Below, piece after piece: positions 9,025 through 16,931 of a stretch of DNA of 32,818 nucleotides. The DNA comes from Granulicatella adiacens (GTDB taxonomy: Bacteria > Bacillota > Bacilli > Lactobacillales > Aerococcaceae): the NCBI GenBank assembly GCA_018364485.1, contig JAGZLX010000011.1, positions 1 through 32,818 on the forward strand. Direction: 5' to 3'. Under the pieces are notes generated by a model, which was given only the letters and a program-made list of their open reading frames with translations, ran no database searches and was not told where the DNA came from. Made by a program: the position numbers and the translations under genes. Positions within the stretch are counted from its first letter, which is position 1; each line of letters begins with the position of its first letter.

Positions 9025-9068
9025 AACCGCTTAGAGTCAGCATGGATGTGCGATTCTAAGCGGTTTTT
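9025..9068. terminator. Shared terminator between rpiA and the convergent KilA-N gene
   Basis: A 14-bp stem (9025-9038 with 9052-9065, one G-T pair) and 13-base loop, followed by a T-run on the plus strand. On the minus strand it ends in TTAATTTTT, directly after the KilA-N stop, so it probably serves both genes. Confidence 0.85.
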
Positions 9069-9069
9069 G

Positions 9070-9915
9070 TTATTCTAATTGGTAATTTGAATGAGAAATA
9101 GAACTCCATTGGTTTAATGAAAGTAGTTGTCTTCGAGCAGCTGTTCTAAGTTCAATTAGTCTATTTTTTTGAGAAATACCATTACGAATTAAAATCGAAT
9201 TATAACTTTCCATATTTGAAAGAACCAGAAGTTCATTGAGATTCGCATAGTCTCTCATATTTCCTTTCAATGTAGGATTCTTTTCTTTCCATTGTTTAGC
9301 AGTTTGATTAAATAAAGCTACATTTAATAAATCACTTTCTGTTGCATATTGTTGTGAAAGTTGTTCAGGTGTTAAATCTTGAGTAATAGTGTCTTTTATT
9401 GCTTCAGTATGAAGTTTATAATTTAATTTAGCTATTTCTCGATAAAGATTCCATTCTAAAGATTGTTGGTTATGCTCGTTAGCTTTGAGACGTTTATAAT
9501 CTTTAACAATATAAAGTTTGAATTCGGGAGAAATCCATGAGGCAAATTCCATGGCGATATCATAATGAGCATACGTACCACCACCGTATTTTCCAGATTT
9601 TGAAAAAATTCCAGTTGCATTTGTCAATTGTACCCATTTTTGTGGAGTCATTGTGAAACGATTAAGACCAGACTCTTGTCTAACCGTGTCGAATTGCACA
9701 CGGTTAAAATCTTTATTATTTAAAATCTCCCATAGGCCTATATATTCAAGTGTGTTTCGGTTCCTTAGCCAGTTTTGAATGATAAATCTTGGTTCATCAG
9801 AATTTTTGTATTTTGCAAGATCTGTTAGACAAATATAATCATCTTCTGAATCACTAGAAATAATTCTAATACCGATTCCTTTAGCATTAATATTGTGTTT
9901 GATTTCTTTTACCAT
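9070..9915 (-). CDS. Solitary KilA-N domain protein
   Basis: A 281-residue protein. KilA-N signature elements are LTDLAKY at 30-36, a WLRNRNTLEYIGLWE-type segment around 49-63, and a conserved block from GGGTYAHYDIAMEFASW into the SPEFKLYIVKDY ending near 140. The remainder is a lysine- and glutamine-rich helical tail with a repeat-free RTAARRQLLSL end. KilA-N is a phage-type DNA-binding domain found in antirepressors and host-takeover proteins. The true start is the ATG with GGAGGGG five bases upstream; an upstream in-frame extension of 23 codons lacks a ribosome site. The base composition is much more AT-rich than rpiA and the YeiH gene, suggesting acquisition. A weak promoter (TTGATT, 18, TACTCT on the minus strand) covers 9955-9984. 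No phage gene is nearby, so its role is unknown. Confidence 0.85.
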   Translation of the reverse strand: MVKEIKHNINAKGIGIRIISSDSEDDYICLTDLAKYKNSDEPRFIIQNWLRNRNTLEYIGLWEILNNKDFNRVQFDTVRQESGLNRFTMTPQKWVQLTNATGIFSKSGKYGGGTYAHYDIAMEFASWISPEFKLYIVKDYKRLKANEHNQQSLEWNLYREIAKLNYKLHTEAIKDTITQDLTPEQLSQQYATESDLLNVALFNQTAKQWKEKNPTLKGNMRDYANLNELLVLSNMESYNSILIRNGISQKNRLIELRTAARRQLLSLNQWSSISHSNYQLE

Positions 9916-9993
9916 ATTTTCCCCTCCTATTCTGAGATACGACAAAAAAGAGGGAGAGTATTTCAATTTGTGTGCGAAAATCAAGGAGGAGTG

Positions 9994-10002
9994 TGCTATA
10001 CT
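9994..10002 (+). promoter_or_regulatory. Extended -10 promoter of the YeiH-type transporter gene
   Basis: TGCTATACT, a TGn-extended -10, lies 34 bp before the transporter ATG and about 80 bp from the divergent KilA-N start. The two promoters share this short intergenic region. Confidence 0.5.
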
Positions 10003-10035
10003 AGAAAAGATTTAGTATTGAAAGGATCTGATGAA

Positions 10036-11022
10036 ATGTCATCATTCATGGAAAGAAGAAAAGGATTGCTGTGCACATTTGCCATAGCAGTTGTCTCAGT
10101 CATGCTCGATAAGCTATTCCCAGTTATTGGGAGTGCGGTATTTGCCATTATTTTAGGGATGGCCTTAAACCAATTTTGGAAAATCCCGAGTGATTTTAGA
10201 CCGGGGATAAATTATTCAGCGAAAAAATTATTACATTATTCGATTATCGCGCTTGGATTTACAATGTCGTTTGCACAAGTGAGTCAAACAGGTGCGTCAT
10301 CGTTCCCAGTGACAATCGTGACGATTTCTGTAGCGTTTTTAACAGCGCTGCTGGTAGGGAACTTCTTCAAACTTTCTCGTCCTTTGAAGATTCTTGTTGG
10401 TTTCGGGACTGCGATTTGCGGGGGCTCTGCGATTGCGGCAGCTTCACCGATTATTAAAGCAGAAGATGATGAAGTCGCATTGTCGATTTCAACGATTTTC
10501 CTATTCAACGTTATCGCGGTATTCTTATTCCCATTCTTAGGACATATGATGGGCATGGACGCATCGCAATTCGGACTTTGGGCAGGGACAGCGATTAACG
10601 ATACATCAAGCGTGGTCGCAGCCGGCGCAAGTTACAGTGCGGAAGCCTTAGAAATCGCAACAATCGTGAAACTCACTCGTGCATTGATGATTGTTCCAGC
10701 ATGTCTCGTGTTATCTTTAGTCGAAGCACGTCGTATGAAACAAGAAGGACAAAGCGTTCAATGGAAGAAAATCGTGCCAATGTTTATCATCTGGTTCATG
10801 GTCGCTTCCATCATTACAAGCGTGGGCTTATTCCCAAATTTCCTTGTTCCGTATGCAAAATTAGCATCTAAATGGTTGATGGCGATGGCATTAGCCGGTA
10901 TCGGAATGCAAGTTTCTTTCAAACAATTCAAAGAAGCAGGGGCAAAACCAATCTTAACAGGTCTAGCGACTTGGTTTATGGTGGCTGTCTCTAGCTTAAT
11001 CATGCAGTACTTCGTTTTATAG
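10036..11022 (+). CDS. YeiH/UPF0324 family membrane protein (putative sulfate exporter family)
   Basis: A 328-residue integral membrane protein with about ten hydrophobic segments. Diagnostic motifs of the YeiH/UPF0324 family are GTAICGGSAIAA, GTAINDTSSVVAAG and KLTRALMIVPA. The family is annotated as putative sulfate exporter on thin evidence, so the substrate is uncertain. The start is the ATG with AAAGGA nine bases upstream, giving MSSFMERRKG; a longer in-frame reading that begins inside the KilA-N gene has no ribosome site. The gene is followed after 12 bp by a small membrane protein gene and the pair ends in one terminator, so they form a two-gene operon. Confidence 0.88.
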   Translation: MSSFMERRKGLLCTFAIAVVSVMLDKLFPVIGSAVFAIILGMALNQFWKIPSDFRPGINYSAKKLLHYSIIALGFTMSFAQVSQTGASSFPVTIVTISVAFLTALLVGNFFKLSRPLKILVGFGTAICGGSAIAAASPIIKAEDDEVALSISTIFLFNVIAVFLFPFLGHMMGMDASQFGLWAGTAINDTSSVVAAGASYSAEALEIATIVKLTRALMIVPACLVLSLVEARRMKQEGQSVQWKKIVPMFIIWFMVASIITSVGLFPNFLVPYAKLASKWLMAMALAGIGMQVSFKQFKEAGAKPILTGLATWFMVAVSSLIMQYFVL

Positions 11023-11034
11023 AAAGGACATCTC

Positions 11035-11226
11035 ATGAAAAGATTATTAGGACTCGGGTTCTGGATTAGCGCCTTGTACTTTGTCTTATATACAAAAATC
11101 CCAGCGCTACAAGCTTTCGTGAATACACCAGTAGGACCGTATGTGCATGTGGCGATGGTCGTTTTACTGATTGTGGGAATTTTCTTCTACGTACTGCGCA
11201 TTATCCATTACTTATTTTTCCCGTAA
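11035..11226 (+). CDS. Small two-helix membrane protein, unknown function
   Basis: A 63-residue protein with two hydrophobic helices (about 5-22 and 36-60) joined by a short polar linker containing NTPVGPYVH. GAAAGGA lies 7 bases before the ATG and the gene begins 12 bp after the YeiH-type transporter, followed directly by a terminator. Spacing and ribosome site argue for a real gene co-expressed with the transporter. I do not recognise a family. It could be an accessory subunit or stabiliser of the transporter, but that is inference from position. Confidence 0.75.
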   Translation: MKRLLGLGFWISALYFVLYTKIPALQAFVNTPVGPYVHVAMVVLLIVGIFFYVLRIIHYLFFP

Positions 11227-11232
11227 AAATAG

Positions 11233-11266
11233 AAAAGAGCTTAGGCAATCGCCTAAGCTCTTTTTG
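11233..11266. terminator. Bidirectional terminator between the transporter and mevalonate operons
   Basis: A perfect 14-bp stem (11233-11246 with 11251-11264) and four-base loop, with T-runs on both strands. It lies between two convergent operons and probably ends both. Confidence 0.92.
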
Positions 11267-11269
11267 TTT

Positions 11270-12334
11270 TTAACGTTGTGCAAGATGTTTCCAATCAATC
11301 CCGCGGGCGTCACACCAGTTTTGGATGCTTGGTGCGACCACGATAGGGGCTTGTTGGAGACTAGAAATACTATCAGCACCGACAAGCGTTAAGATCGTTG
11401 TCAGTTGCTCTTTCCATGTTTGAACCGTATTGATTGCGTCTGGAAGGGAGTCGTCTTTACGTACGAGATGCAACATTTCACCAGACAATCCGACGAGGCT
11501 GGCTCCTAGCGCGAAGCATTTGGCCATGTCCATTGGCGACTTCACACCACCGGAAGCGATGATTGGGGTGCGGCTTCCTTGGGTTTCCATGAGCGACGTC
11601 AAGGTCGTTTGCCCCCAGTCTTCTAGGAAATCAAGTTTATCTTCCTTGCGACGGCCGTTTTCGATTTTGGCGAAATTCGTACCGCCAGTACCGCTAATGT
11701 CGATGGCAGCTACGCCAATACTTTCTAGTTGTGCAATGGCTTCACGGCTAAATCCGAATCCGACTTCTTTGACGATAACGGGAACGGCACTTGTTTTAAC
11801 GATTGCTTCGATGTTTTTAAGCCAATTGCTAAAGACGCGGTCACCTTCTGGCATGACGAGTTCTTGTGCACGGTTGACGTGAATTTGAATCGCGTTGGCT
11901 TCGATGATGTCGACAGCGCGTTTAGCTGCTTCAGCGTCGTAATGCGCACCAAGGTTCGCAAAAAGGATACCGTTTGGATTTTCCTGGCGAATCACCTTGA
12001 AGCTTTCTGCACTTTCAGGAAATTTCATCGCGATACTCATCGAACCAGTCGCCATTGCCATGCCTGTTTCACGAGCCAAGATGGCTAAGCGTTGGTTTAA
12101 CGCAGTCGTGATCGGACTTCCACCCGTGATGGCGTTGATGAAAAATGGAACGTCGAAGGTGAGTCCGACGAGCTTTGTCTTTAGTGACACATCAGCCACA
12201 TCAACGGTCGTGAAGGGATGGTGTACGAATCGCGTTTCCACGAACTCGGGAGCGCTCGTTGCACGGTATTGCTGGTTCGCATGACCTACGTGCTCGTCCT
12301 TTCGATTCATTTGTTGTTGAAATAAATCCATCAT
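11270..12334 (-). CDS. fni: Type II isopentenyl-diphosphate isomerase (FMN-dependent)
   Basis: A 354-residue TIM-barrel flavoenzyme converting isopentenyl diphosphate to dimethylallyl diphosphate, the last step of the mevalonate branch here. Typical features are the N-terminal NRKDEH segment (10-15), FINAITGGS, the HVNRAQELVMPEGDR region, SGTGGTNF and the FMN phosphate-binding IIASGGVKSPMD. Type II replaces the unrelated type I isomerase in most Gram-positive cocci. It starts 9 bp after the mvaK2 stop, with AAAGGAG just before two adjacent ATGs; either could be used. Last gene of the operon, ending at the shared terminator. Confidence 0.95.
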   Translation of the reverse strand: MMDLFQQQMNRKDEHVGHANQQYRATSAPEFVETRFVHHPFTTVDVADVSLKTKLVGLTFDVPFFINAITGGSPITTALNQRLAILARETGMAMATGSMSIAMKFPESAESFKVIRQENPNGILFANLGAHYDAEAAKRAVDIIEANAIQIHVNRAQELVMPEGDRVFSNWLKNIEAIVKTSAVPVIVKEVGFGFSREAIAQLESIGVAAIDISGTGGTNFAKIENGRRKEDKLDFLEDWGQTTLTSLMETQGSRTPIIASGGVKSPMDMAKCFALGASLVGLSGEMLHLVRKDDSLPDAINTVQTWKEQLTTILTLVGADSISSLQQAPIVVAPSIQNWCDARGIDWKHLAQR

Positions 12335-12343
12335 TAATCTCCT

Positions 12344-13426
12344 TTACCAGGCTTCTGCGATGGTCAGCGGAAGCACTTGAATTTGAGCCTTGGCCCATTC
12401 GGTTGTAATTTGTTGTCGTTGTTGTTTGTTTTGTGTAAAGCAAATGCCGCAGTCGCCGCCACCAGCGCCAGATGTTTTTGCGCAGGCACCGACTTGTTCT
12501 GCAAGGTCGCAGAGCGTTTGTAGTGCTGGTGTTTCAATTTCTAGCTGCATTTCTCGTGCGAATTCATTTAAGAGTGCACGGTTGGCACGGATGCCTTCTT
12601 GTAAGGCTGGGATGTCTTGATTGTTCCAAGCGTTTTGTAGGCCTTGAACGATGGCGTGACTCTTTGCGAGAAATTCCTTGTAAAAGGCGTTATCGGTTTC
12701 GACTTTTCGTTTCTTCTCAGTGGCTTGAATGAGTGAATCGGTGATAGCGACTTGTCCCGTCCATCCTACTAAGAGGGTGAAGTTTGGGATTTCTGGAAGA
12801 CGTATAATGGTGAGGTCTTTCCAGTCGGTATCACAAATGGCTTTAATCGATTGGTTTTGTAATTGTTCGAGTAAACTGCTTCGATCTGGGCTTGTGTAAT
12901 ACACCATTCCTCCAAAAGAAGAGGCGGCGATATCTCCAAAGGATCCACGTTGGGATAAGCGGAGATTCGTTAACACACTCAGCTTATAGACGAGTAGAGA
13001 TGTGCGTGGAGTCTTGTAGAAATCAAGAACGGCTTGAATCGTTGCGACTACAACGGCACCACTGGAACCAAGTCCGTATTTAATACCACGCTTAGCGTCA
13101 TCGAGTTCACTTGTAATCGAAAGTGAGTAGAGGGCAAATGTTTTTTTGCCGGATTCGCGTACATACTGTTCTGCGACAAAAATCGCTTCTTCGACCAATT
13201 TGTAGGGATGGTCTTCCTTTGCATGGAACAATTCTCCTTTACGAATCCATTCCACAACGACGTCTGGATTTTGCGTAGAGGTTAAGGTTCCTACACTAGT
13301 AGCTTCGTCGATTGTGACGGTTAAGTAGCGCGACACAGCTGCAACAATGGCACCATGTCCGGGTTCGACAACCGCATATTCTCCGGCGATAAAGAGTTTA
13401 CCGGGAGCTTTTGAAGTAATCGTCAC
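12344..13426 (-). CDS. mvaK2: Phosphomevalonate kinase
   Basis: A GHMP-family kinase making mevalonate 5-diphosphate. With the start chosen here it has 360 residues: N-terminal SKAPGKLFIAGEYAVVE, the ATP-binding YGLGSSGAVV at about 116-125, and the C-terminal SGAGGGDCG loop. I prefer the GTG start at 13426: GAAGGGAAG, formed by the last codons of mvaD, lies about 8 bases upstream, and the protein then begins right before the conserved KAPGK strand. A TTG nine codons upstream would also be in frame but lacks a site. Only 4 bp separate it from mvaD, so translation is probably coupled. Confidence 0.93.
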   Translation of the reverse strand: MTITSKAPGKLFIAGEYAVVEPGHGAIVAAVSRYLTVTIDEATSVGTLTSTQNPDVVVEWIRKGELFHAKEDHPYKLVEEAIFVAEQYVRESGKKTFALYSLSITSELDDAKRGIKYGLGSSGAVVVATIQAVLDFYKTPRTSLLVYKLSVLTNLRLSQRGSFGDIAASSFGGMVYYTSPDRSSLLEQLQNQSIKAICDTDWKDLTIIRLPEIPNFTLLVGWTGQVAITDSLIQATEKKRKVETDNAFYKEFLAKSHAIVQGLQNAWNNQDIPALQEGIRANRALLNEFAREMQLEIETPALQTLCDLAEQVGACAKTSGAGGGDCGICFTQNKQQRQQITTEWAKAQIQVLPLTIAEAW

Positions 13427-13430
13427 GCGC

Positions 13431-14453
13431 TCACTTCCCTTCGAAAGCGGCAAGAGAAGCGTTCCATTCGTCTTCTGTCAATGTACGAATGCCTTCTCCT
13501 GGAAGCGTTGGGATGAGTTTTTCACTCGGGAATACTTTGCCAAGCTCTTCTAGAATCGCTGGAATATCACTCGCCTTGCAAATCACTTTGACGTTTGGCC
13601 CAGCATCCATCGTGAAGTAGGCCGGAATGCCTCGTTCTTCTCGAATTGTGCGAATCGTTTGTTGGGCGATAATACTCTCCGGTTCGAAATAACAGAATGG
13701 AGGGTTACTTGCCAGCATCGTAGCGTGCATTTTCATGCCGTTAAATTCCGCAATAGAGCCGATACGATGAATGTCGCGGTCCTTGATGGCCTCTTTGATG
13801 TCGGCTAAATCGGTTGCCGCTGAAGTGACCCAACCTTCGTAAAACGGAGAAGTAGAAACGGTCAGTTCCATGCCGGCACGACTCGAAATTTTCTTTTCGG
13901 CCGCACTCACGACGATAATAATCATCCCGATGTCAAACTGTGCATCGTCGACAGGGATGGCCATACTGTTCTCGTTGGAGTCTCCTTTATTCCATTCGAC
14001 AAATCCGCCAAAGAGACTACGAGTAGCACTACCGCTACCACGACGCGCATAAGTCGATAATTGTTGGGCAGGCAACTGAAGGCCTGTCGCCTCGTTCATC
14101 GCACCAGCTAGTGCCGCAAATGCGGAAGCAGAGCTCGCAAGGCCTGCTGCTGTTGGGACAAAGTTCAGACTCTCCACACGAGCACGACGGGTGTCTCCAG
14201 TTTCAGCGCGGAACAAGTCTAAAAAGCGCGTAATTTTAGCCGTTGCCGCTTCGTCTTGTTTGGTGCCGTTAAGATAGAACTCGTCTTCCGTTAAGGCGTC
14301 TGTGAGTTCGACTTTAGTATCGGTATAGAAGGCTTCGAGGGTCAAAGAAAGGCTGCTATTCATCGGAATGAAGAGTTCCTTATTTTCCTTTCCCCAATAT
14401 TTAATCAGTGCGATATTCGTATGCGCACGCGTGATTCCAATGTTCGATGTCAT
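13431..14453 (-). CDS. mvaD: Diphosphomevalonate decarboxylase
   Basis: A 340-residue GHMP-fold enzyme that decarboxylates mevalonate diphosphate to isopentenyl diphosphate with ATP. Motifs: NIALIKYWGK at 13-22, PTAAGLASSASAFAALA at 100-116, ARRGSGSATRSLFGGF at 136-151 and the catalytic aspartate D283 in MDAGPNVK. The ATG overlaps the mvaK1 stop in an ATGA arrangement, with AAGGAGAA upstream inside mvaK1. The gene is full length with no missing residues. Confidence 0.97.
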   Translation of the reverse strand: MTSNIGITRAHTNIALIKYWGKENKELFIPMNSSLSLTLEAFYTDTKVELTDALTEDEFYLNGTKQDEAATAKITRFLDLFRAETGDTRRARVESLNFVPTAAGLASSASAFAALAGAMNEATGLQLPAQQLSTYARRGSGSATRSLFGGFVEWNKGDSNENSMAIPVDDAQFDIGMIIIVVSAAEKKISSRAGMELTVSTSPFYEGWVTSAATDLADIKEAIKDRDIHRIGSIAEFNGMKMHATMLASNPPFCYFEPESIIAQQTIRTIREERGIPAYFTMDAGPNVKVICKASDIPAILEELGKVFPSEKLIPTLPGEGIRTLTEDEWNASLAAFEGK

Positions 14454-15424
14454 TTGGTATTCTCCTTTTTCGCCAGCGACTGAATCCAGACCGCCTGCGC
14501 TCCTTGTTTCATGAATTGTTCTTGTAAATGAAGGGCATCTTCCTCGGTTTCAACGAGGGCAATCATGCATCCTCCAAGGCCGCCACCTGTGACTTTGGCC
14601 CCAAGTGCGTTGTTTTGATGGGCCGTATCGACGAGTGTATCAATGACGTCATGCGACACGCCGAGTTGTTGGAGGCGTTCATGATTTTCGCTCATCAGTT
14701 GCCCAAGTTTTTGTGGGTCTTGTTCCTCGATGGCCTCTTTCGTTTCATTCACGATAGCGCCAATCGATTGGACCGCATCCGAACCAGTCTCTTGTGTAGT
14801 AGGGTCGATGATGCGTTCTTGCAAGGTACTCACATGCTGCACCGCTTGCTTCGTATTTCCAGTAACACCCGAATCGGCAATCACGAGGTATGCTGGCATA
14901 TCGAGGTGGAGCGTTTGTAGTTCTTGTTCTTTTTGGAAAAATACAGGACGCGTCCCGCTCGTTGTCGCCGTGTCGACGCCACTCGGATTTCCATGTGAAA
15001 TGGTTTCTGCGCCTTGAACGATGTCCCATAAGGTTTCTTCAGGAAGAGTCGCATCCAAGAAATCGAAAATGGCACGCACCACCGCAACGCTGACTGCAGC
15101 GCTTGAGCCCATTCCACGTTCTGCAGGAATCGTAGACTCAATCGAGAGCGTAAAAGCATGAGCCGTCACGTCTTTTTCAGAGGCTAGTTTGAACGCTTCG
15201 CGAATCGCAAATTGTAGCCCTGCCATCGAAGTAGGCATCTCGTTTACGTCGCCTGTATAAAGTTCACATTGAATCGTTTGGCCCTCTTTTACAGAGACTA
15301 TATCCGCCTTCACGTAAACCGCGTCAATTGGCAGTGCAATCGCTGGTTCGTGATACACAACGGCATGTTCACCGGCTAGAATAATCTTTCCATTTGCCAG
15401 GCCTGTTCCTGTTTGTGGTTTCAT
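14450..15424 (-). CDS. mvaK1: Mevalonate kinase
   Basis: A 324-residue GHMP kinase that phosphorylates mevalonate, first dedicated gene of this operon. Visible motifs are GKIILAGEHAVVYHEPAIALP at the N terminus, ERGMGSSAAVSVA at 102-114 and VTGGGLGGCMIAL near the C terminus. The start is the ATG with AAAGGA 8 bases upstream; a further in-frame extension of 26 codons crosses the promoter and is not coding. HMG-CoA synthase and reductase are not in the window, which is usual since mvaA/mvaS sit elsewhere in Lactobacillales. The gene overlaps mvaD by 4 bp. Confidence 0.96.
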   Translation of the reverse strand: MKPQTGTGLANGKIILAGEHAVVYHEPAIALPIDAVYVKADIVSVKEGQTIQCELYTGDVNEMPTSMAGLQFAIREAFKLASEKDVTAHAFTLSIESTIPAERGMGSSAAVSVAVVRAIFDFLDATLPEETLWDIVQGAETISHGNPSGVDTATTSGTRPVFFQKEQELQTLHLDMPAYLVIADSGVTGNTKQAVQHVSTLQERIIDPTTQETGSDAVQSIGAIVNETKEAIEEQDPQKLGQLMSENHERLQQLGVSHDVIDTLVDTAHQNNALGAKVTGGGLGGCMIALVETEEDALHLQEQFMKQGAQAVWIQSLAKKENTK

Positions 15425-15455
15425 ACGACAAATCCTTTCCTTATATTCACTTTTC

Positions 15456-15484
15456 ATTCTACTAAATCCACGCCCCGACGTAAA
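15456..15484 (-). promoter_or_regulatory. Mevalonate operon promoter
   Basis: On the minus strand TTTACG, 17-bp spacer, TAGAAT, located 32 bp upstream of mvaK1. It is the only reasonable promoter before the four-gene operon. Confidence 0.5.
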
Positions 15485-15547
15485 CAAACACGGCGATTTC
15501 ATGGGAAAAACTTAAGATAATGAAAAATAGAAACCGTGTTCAACATG

Positions 15548-15556
15548 TGGTACAAT
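15548..15556 (+). promoter_or_regulatory. coaA extended -10 promoter
   Basis: TGGTACAAT (TGn-extended -10) ends 38 bp before the coaA start. No good -35 is visible. The region is shared with the divergent mevalonate operon. Confidence 0.5.
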
Positions 15557-15594
15557 TCAAGAATAGGACTCAGTAGCTGAAGGAGACGAATCCG

Positions 15595-16518
15595 TTGAAA
15601 GAAAACGAGACGTATTACCAAATTAAACGAGAAGAGTGGAGCCAGTACGAAGGCGCCCATCCATTCACAATGACGAGAGAAGAACTTGCGCACTTAACCT
15701 CATTAAACGACCGCATTTCCCTACAGGACGTACAAGAAGTGTATGTGCCGATGCTTGATTATTTCGATTTATACTTTAAAAAACATATTGAATTACGCAC
15801 GGAGGAACAGCAATTTCTTCATCAAACGAAGAAAACAGTACCTTTTATTATCGGGGTTTCTGGGAGTGTGGCCGTTGGGAAGAGTACGACTGCCCGCTTG
15901 ATGCAAACGATGCTACAACAACGCTACCCGGATAAGCGCGTTTTCCTAATGACGACAGACGGATTCTTATTACCGACTCAGGAGCTGATTAACCGCGGTA
16001 TCTTAGATCGCAAGGGATTCCCGGAAAGTTACGACATGGAAGCTCTCGTTCATTTCTTACTCGAAGTGAAGACGGGAAATCCAAGCGTGGATGCGCCGGT
16101 CTACTCGCATGAGATTTACGATATTGTGCCAGGGGAAGTGCAGACGATTGAGTCGCCTGACATCTTGATTGTTGAGGGGATTAATGTGTTGCAACTACCG
16201 CCAAATCGTGAAATTTACGTGAGTGATTTCTTCGACTGGTCGATTTTCGTAGATGCCGATGCAACGCTGATTGAGCAATGGTACTTGGAGCGTTTCGAAT
16301 TGTTGATGGACCGTGCGAAATCACAGCCGGATAACTATTACTATCAATATGCGATTGGGAATCGTGCGGATGCGATTGCGATGGCGAAAGATGTGTGGCA
16401 GAAGACTAACCTGAAGAACCTTAAGGAATACATCTTACCAACGAAAACCCGCGCCGACTTCATCCTACATAAAACAGTGGGACACCACATTGACTTTGTG
16501 CAAATTAAAAAATATTAG
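15595..16518 (+). CDS. coaA: Type I pantothenate kinase
   Basis: A 307-residue P-loop kinase for the first step of coenzyme A synthesis from pantothenate. P-loop GVSGSVAVGKST at 87-98, followed by the MTTDGFLLP segment, GFPESYDM, the PVYSHEIYDI loop and VEGINVLQ, all standard for the bacterial CoaA (PRK-like) type that is feedback-inhibited by CoA. The start is TTG, with AAGGAG 9 bases upstream; there is no nearby ATG that keeps the conserved N terminus. The gene is divergent from the mevalonate operon and is followed by a large folded element. Confidence 0.95.
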   Translation: MKENETYYQIKREEWSQYEGAHPFTMTREELAHLTSLNDRISLQDVQEVYVPMLDYFDLYFKKHIELRTEEQQFLHQTKKTVPFIIGVSGSVAVGKSTTARLMQTMLQQRYPDKRVFLMTTDGFLLPTQELINRGILDRKGFPESYDMEALVHFLLEVKTGNPSVDAPVYSHEIYDIVPGEVQTIESPDILIVEGINVLQLPPNREIYVSDFFDWSIFVDADATLIEQWYLERFELLMDRAKSQPDNYYYQYAIGNRADAIAMAKDVWQKTNLKNLKEYILPTKTRADFILHKTVGHHIDFVQIKKY

Positions 16519-16522
16519 GTAC

Positions 16523-16720
16523 ATCGATTACTCAAAATCCTTGCGGATTTGTTTATAGTCGCTGTAATGGGGCACCGGATTGAGCCTACGTCTCAATCTC
16601 TACCAAGCTTCAAACTGACTCTACGGGTTTTACCCTAGAGTCAGTAATTCACATTGGTTGCTATCCCCCATTACTGCGATTATAAAATCCGCTCGATTTT
16701 TCGTAATCGATTATTTTTTT
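16523..16720 (+). ncRNA. Branched inverted-repeat element ending in a T-run (candidate small RNA or structured 3' UTR)
   Basis: Long-range pairing: 16523-16531 with 16703-16711 (9 bp), then 16553-16572 with 16666-16685 (20 bp, one mismatch, one G-T pair). Small hairpins branch off on both sides between these helices (16535-16550 and 16686-16702). Inside are a 7-bp hairpin (16578-16584 with 16592-16598), an outer stem (16602-16606 with 16654-16658) and a 13-bp hairpin with one bulge (16615-16628 with 16632-16644). The 3' end is ATTATTTTTTT. The segment just before the T-run can alternatively form a local hairpin (TCGATT with AATCGA, 16693-16709), a normal terminator. It begins 4 bp after the coaA stop. 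It could be an independent RNA, a structured coaA 3' UTR, or a MITE-like repeat. I recognise no Rfam family. Confidence 0.6.
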
Positions 16721-16834
16721 ACAACAATGTGTGTGCTCTGTTTTTGTAGGTGAAGCGGTACGGGTTTCTTAGTAAGAGTACGGGGAACCGTAAGAAAGAA
16801 TACATCTTTGTTCATTGCAAAAAAATTAAAAATA

Positions 16835-16857
16835 AAATGTAAAAACCTCTTGACATT
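16835..16857 (+). promoter_or_regulatory. Operator copy 1 for the XRE module (over the -35)
   Basis: First of two 23-bp direct repeats (21 of 23 identical to copy 2 at 16881-16903, start-to-start 46 bp). Outer arms AATGT and ACATT form a dyad. It includes the TTGACA -35 box of the downstream operon, a position suited to repression by the XRE protein encoded at 17268. Confidence 0.6.
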
Positions 16858-16877
16858 TTTAGATGGGAGAGTATAAT
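16850..16877 (+). promoter_or_regulatory. Consensus promoter of the membrane protein/XRE operon
   Basis: Perfect TTGACA, 16-bp spacer, perfect TATAAT. This is the strongest promoter by sequence in the window, flanked by the two operator-like repeats, so it is expected to be held down by a repressor. Confidence 0.85.
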
Positions 16878-16880
16878 TTG

Positions 16881-16903
16881 AAATGTAAAGAGCTCTTGAC
16901 ATT
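16881..16903 (+). promoter_or_regulatory. Operator copy 2 for the XRE module (over +1)
   Basis: Second direct repeat. From 16882 it is a near-perfect 22-bp palindrome centred on AGAGCTCT with outer arms AATGT and ACATT (10 of 11 half-site positions match). It covers the expected transcription start of the promoter at 16850-16877. Confidence 0.6.
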
Positions 16904-16931
16904 ATTACAAAAAATTTGGAGGAACAAAGCC

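Noticed and set aside
13427..13453. TTG start nine codons upstream for mvaK2
   Set aside because: No ribosome site before it; the in-frame GTG at 13426 has GAAGGGAAG at the right distance and gives the usual N terminus.
14528..14920. 130-residue reading frame on the plus strand opposite mvaK1
   Set aside because: It mirrors the conserved mevalonate kinase codons and has no ribosome binding site; a compositional shadow.
16519..16720. Possible T-box or other riboswitch
   Set aside because: A full consensus promoter lies between the element and the next gene, so it cannot control that gene in cis by attenuation. No T-box sequence is seen.
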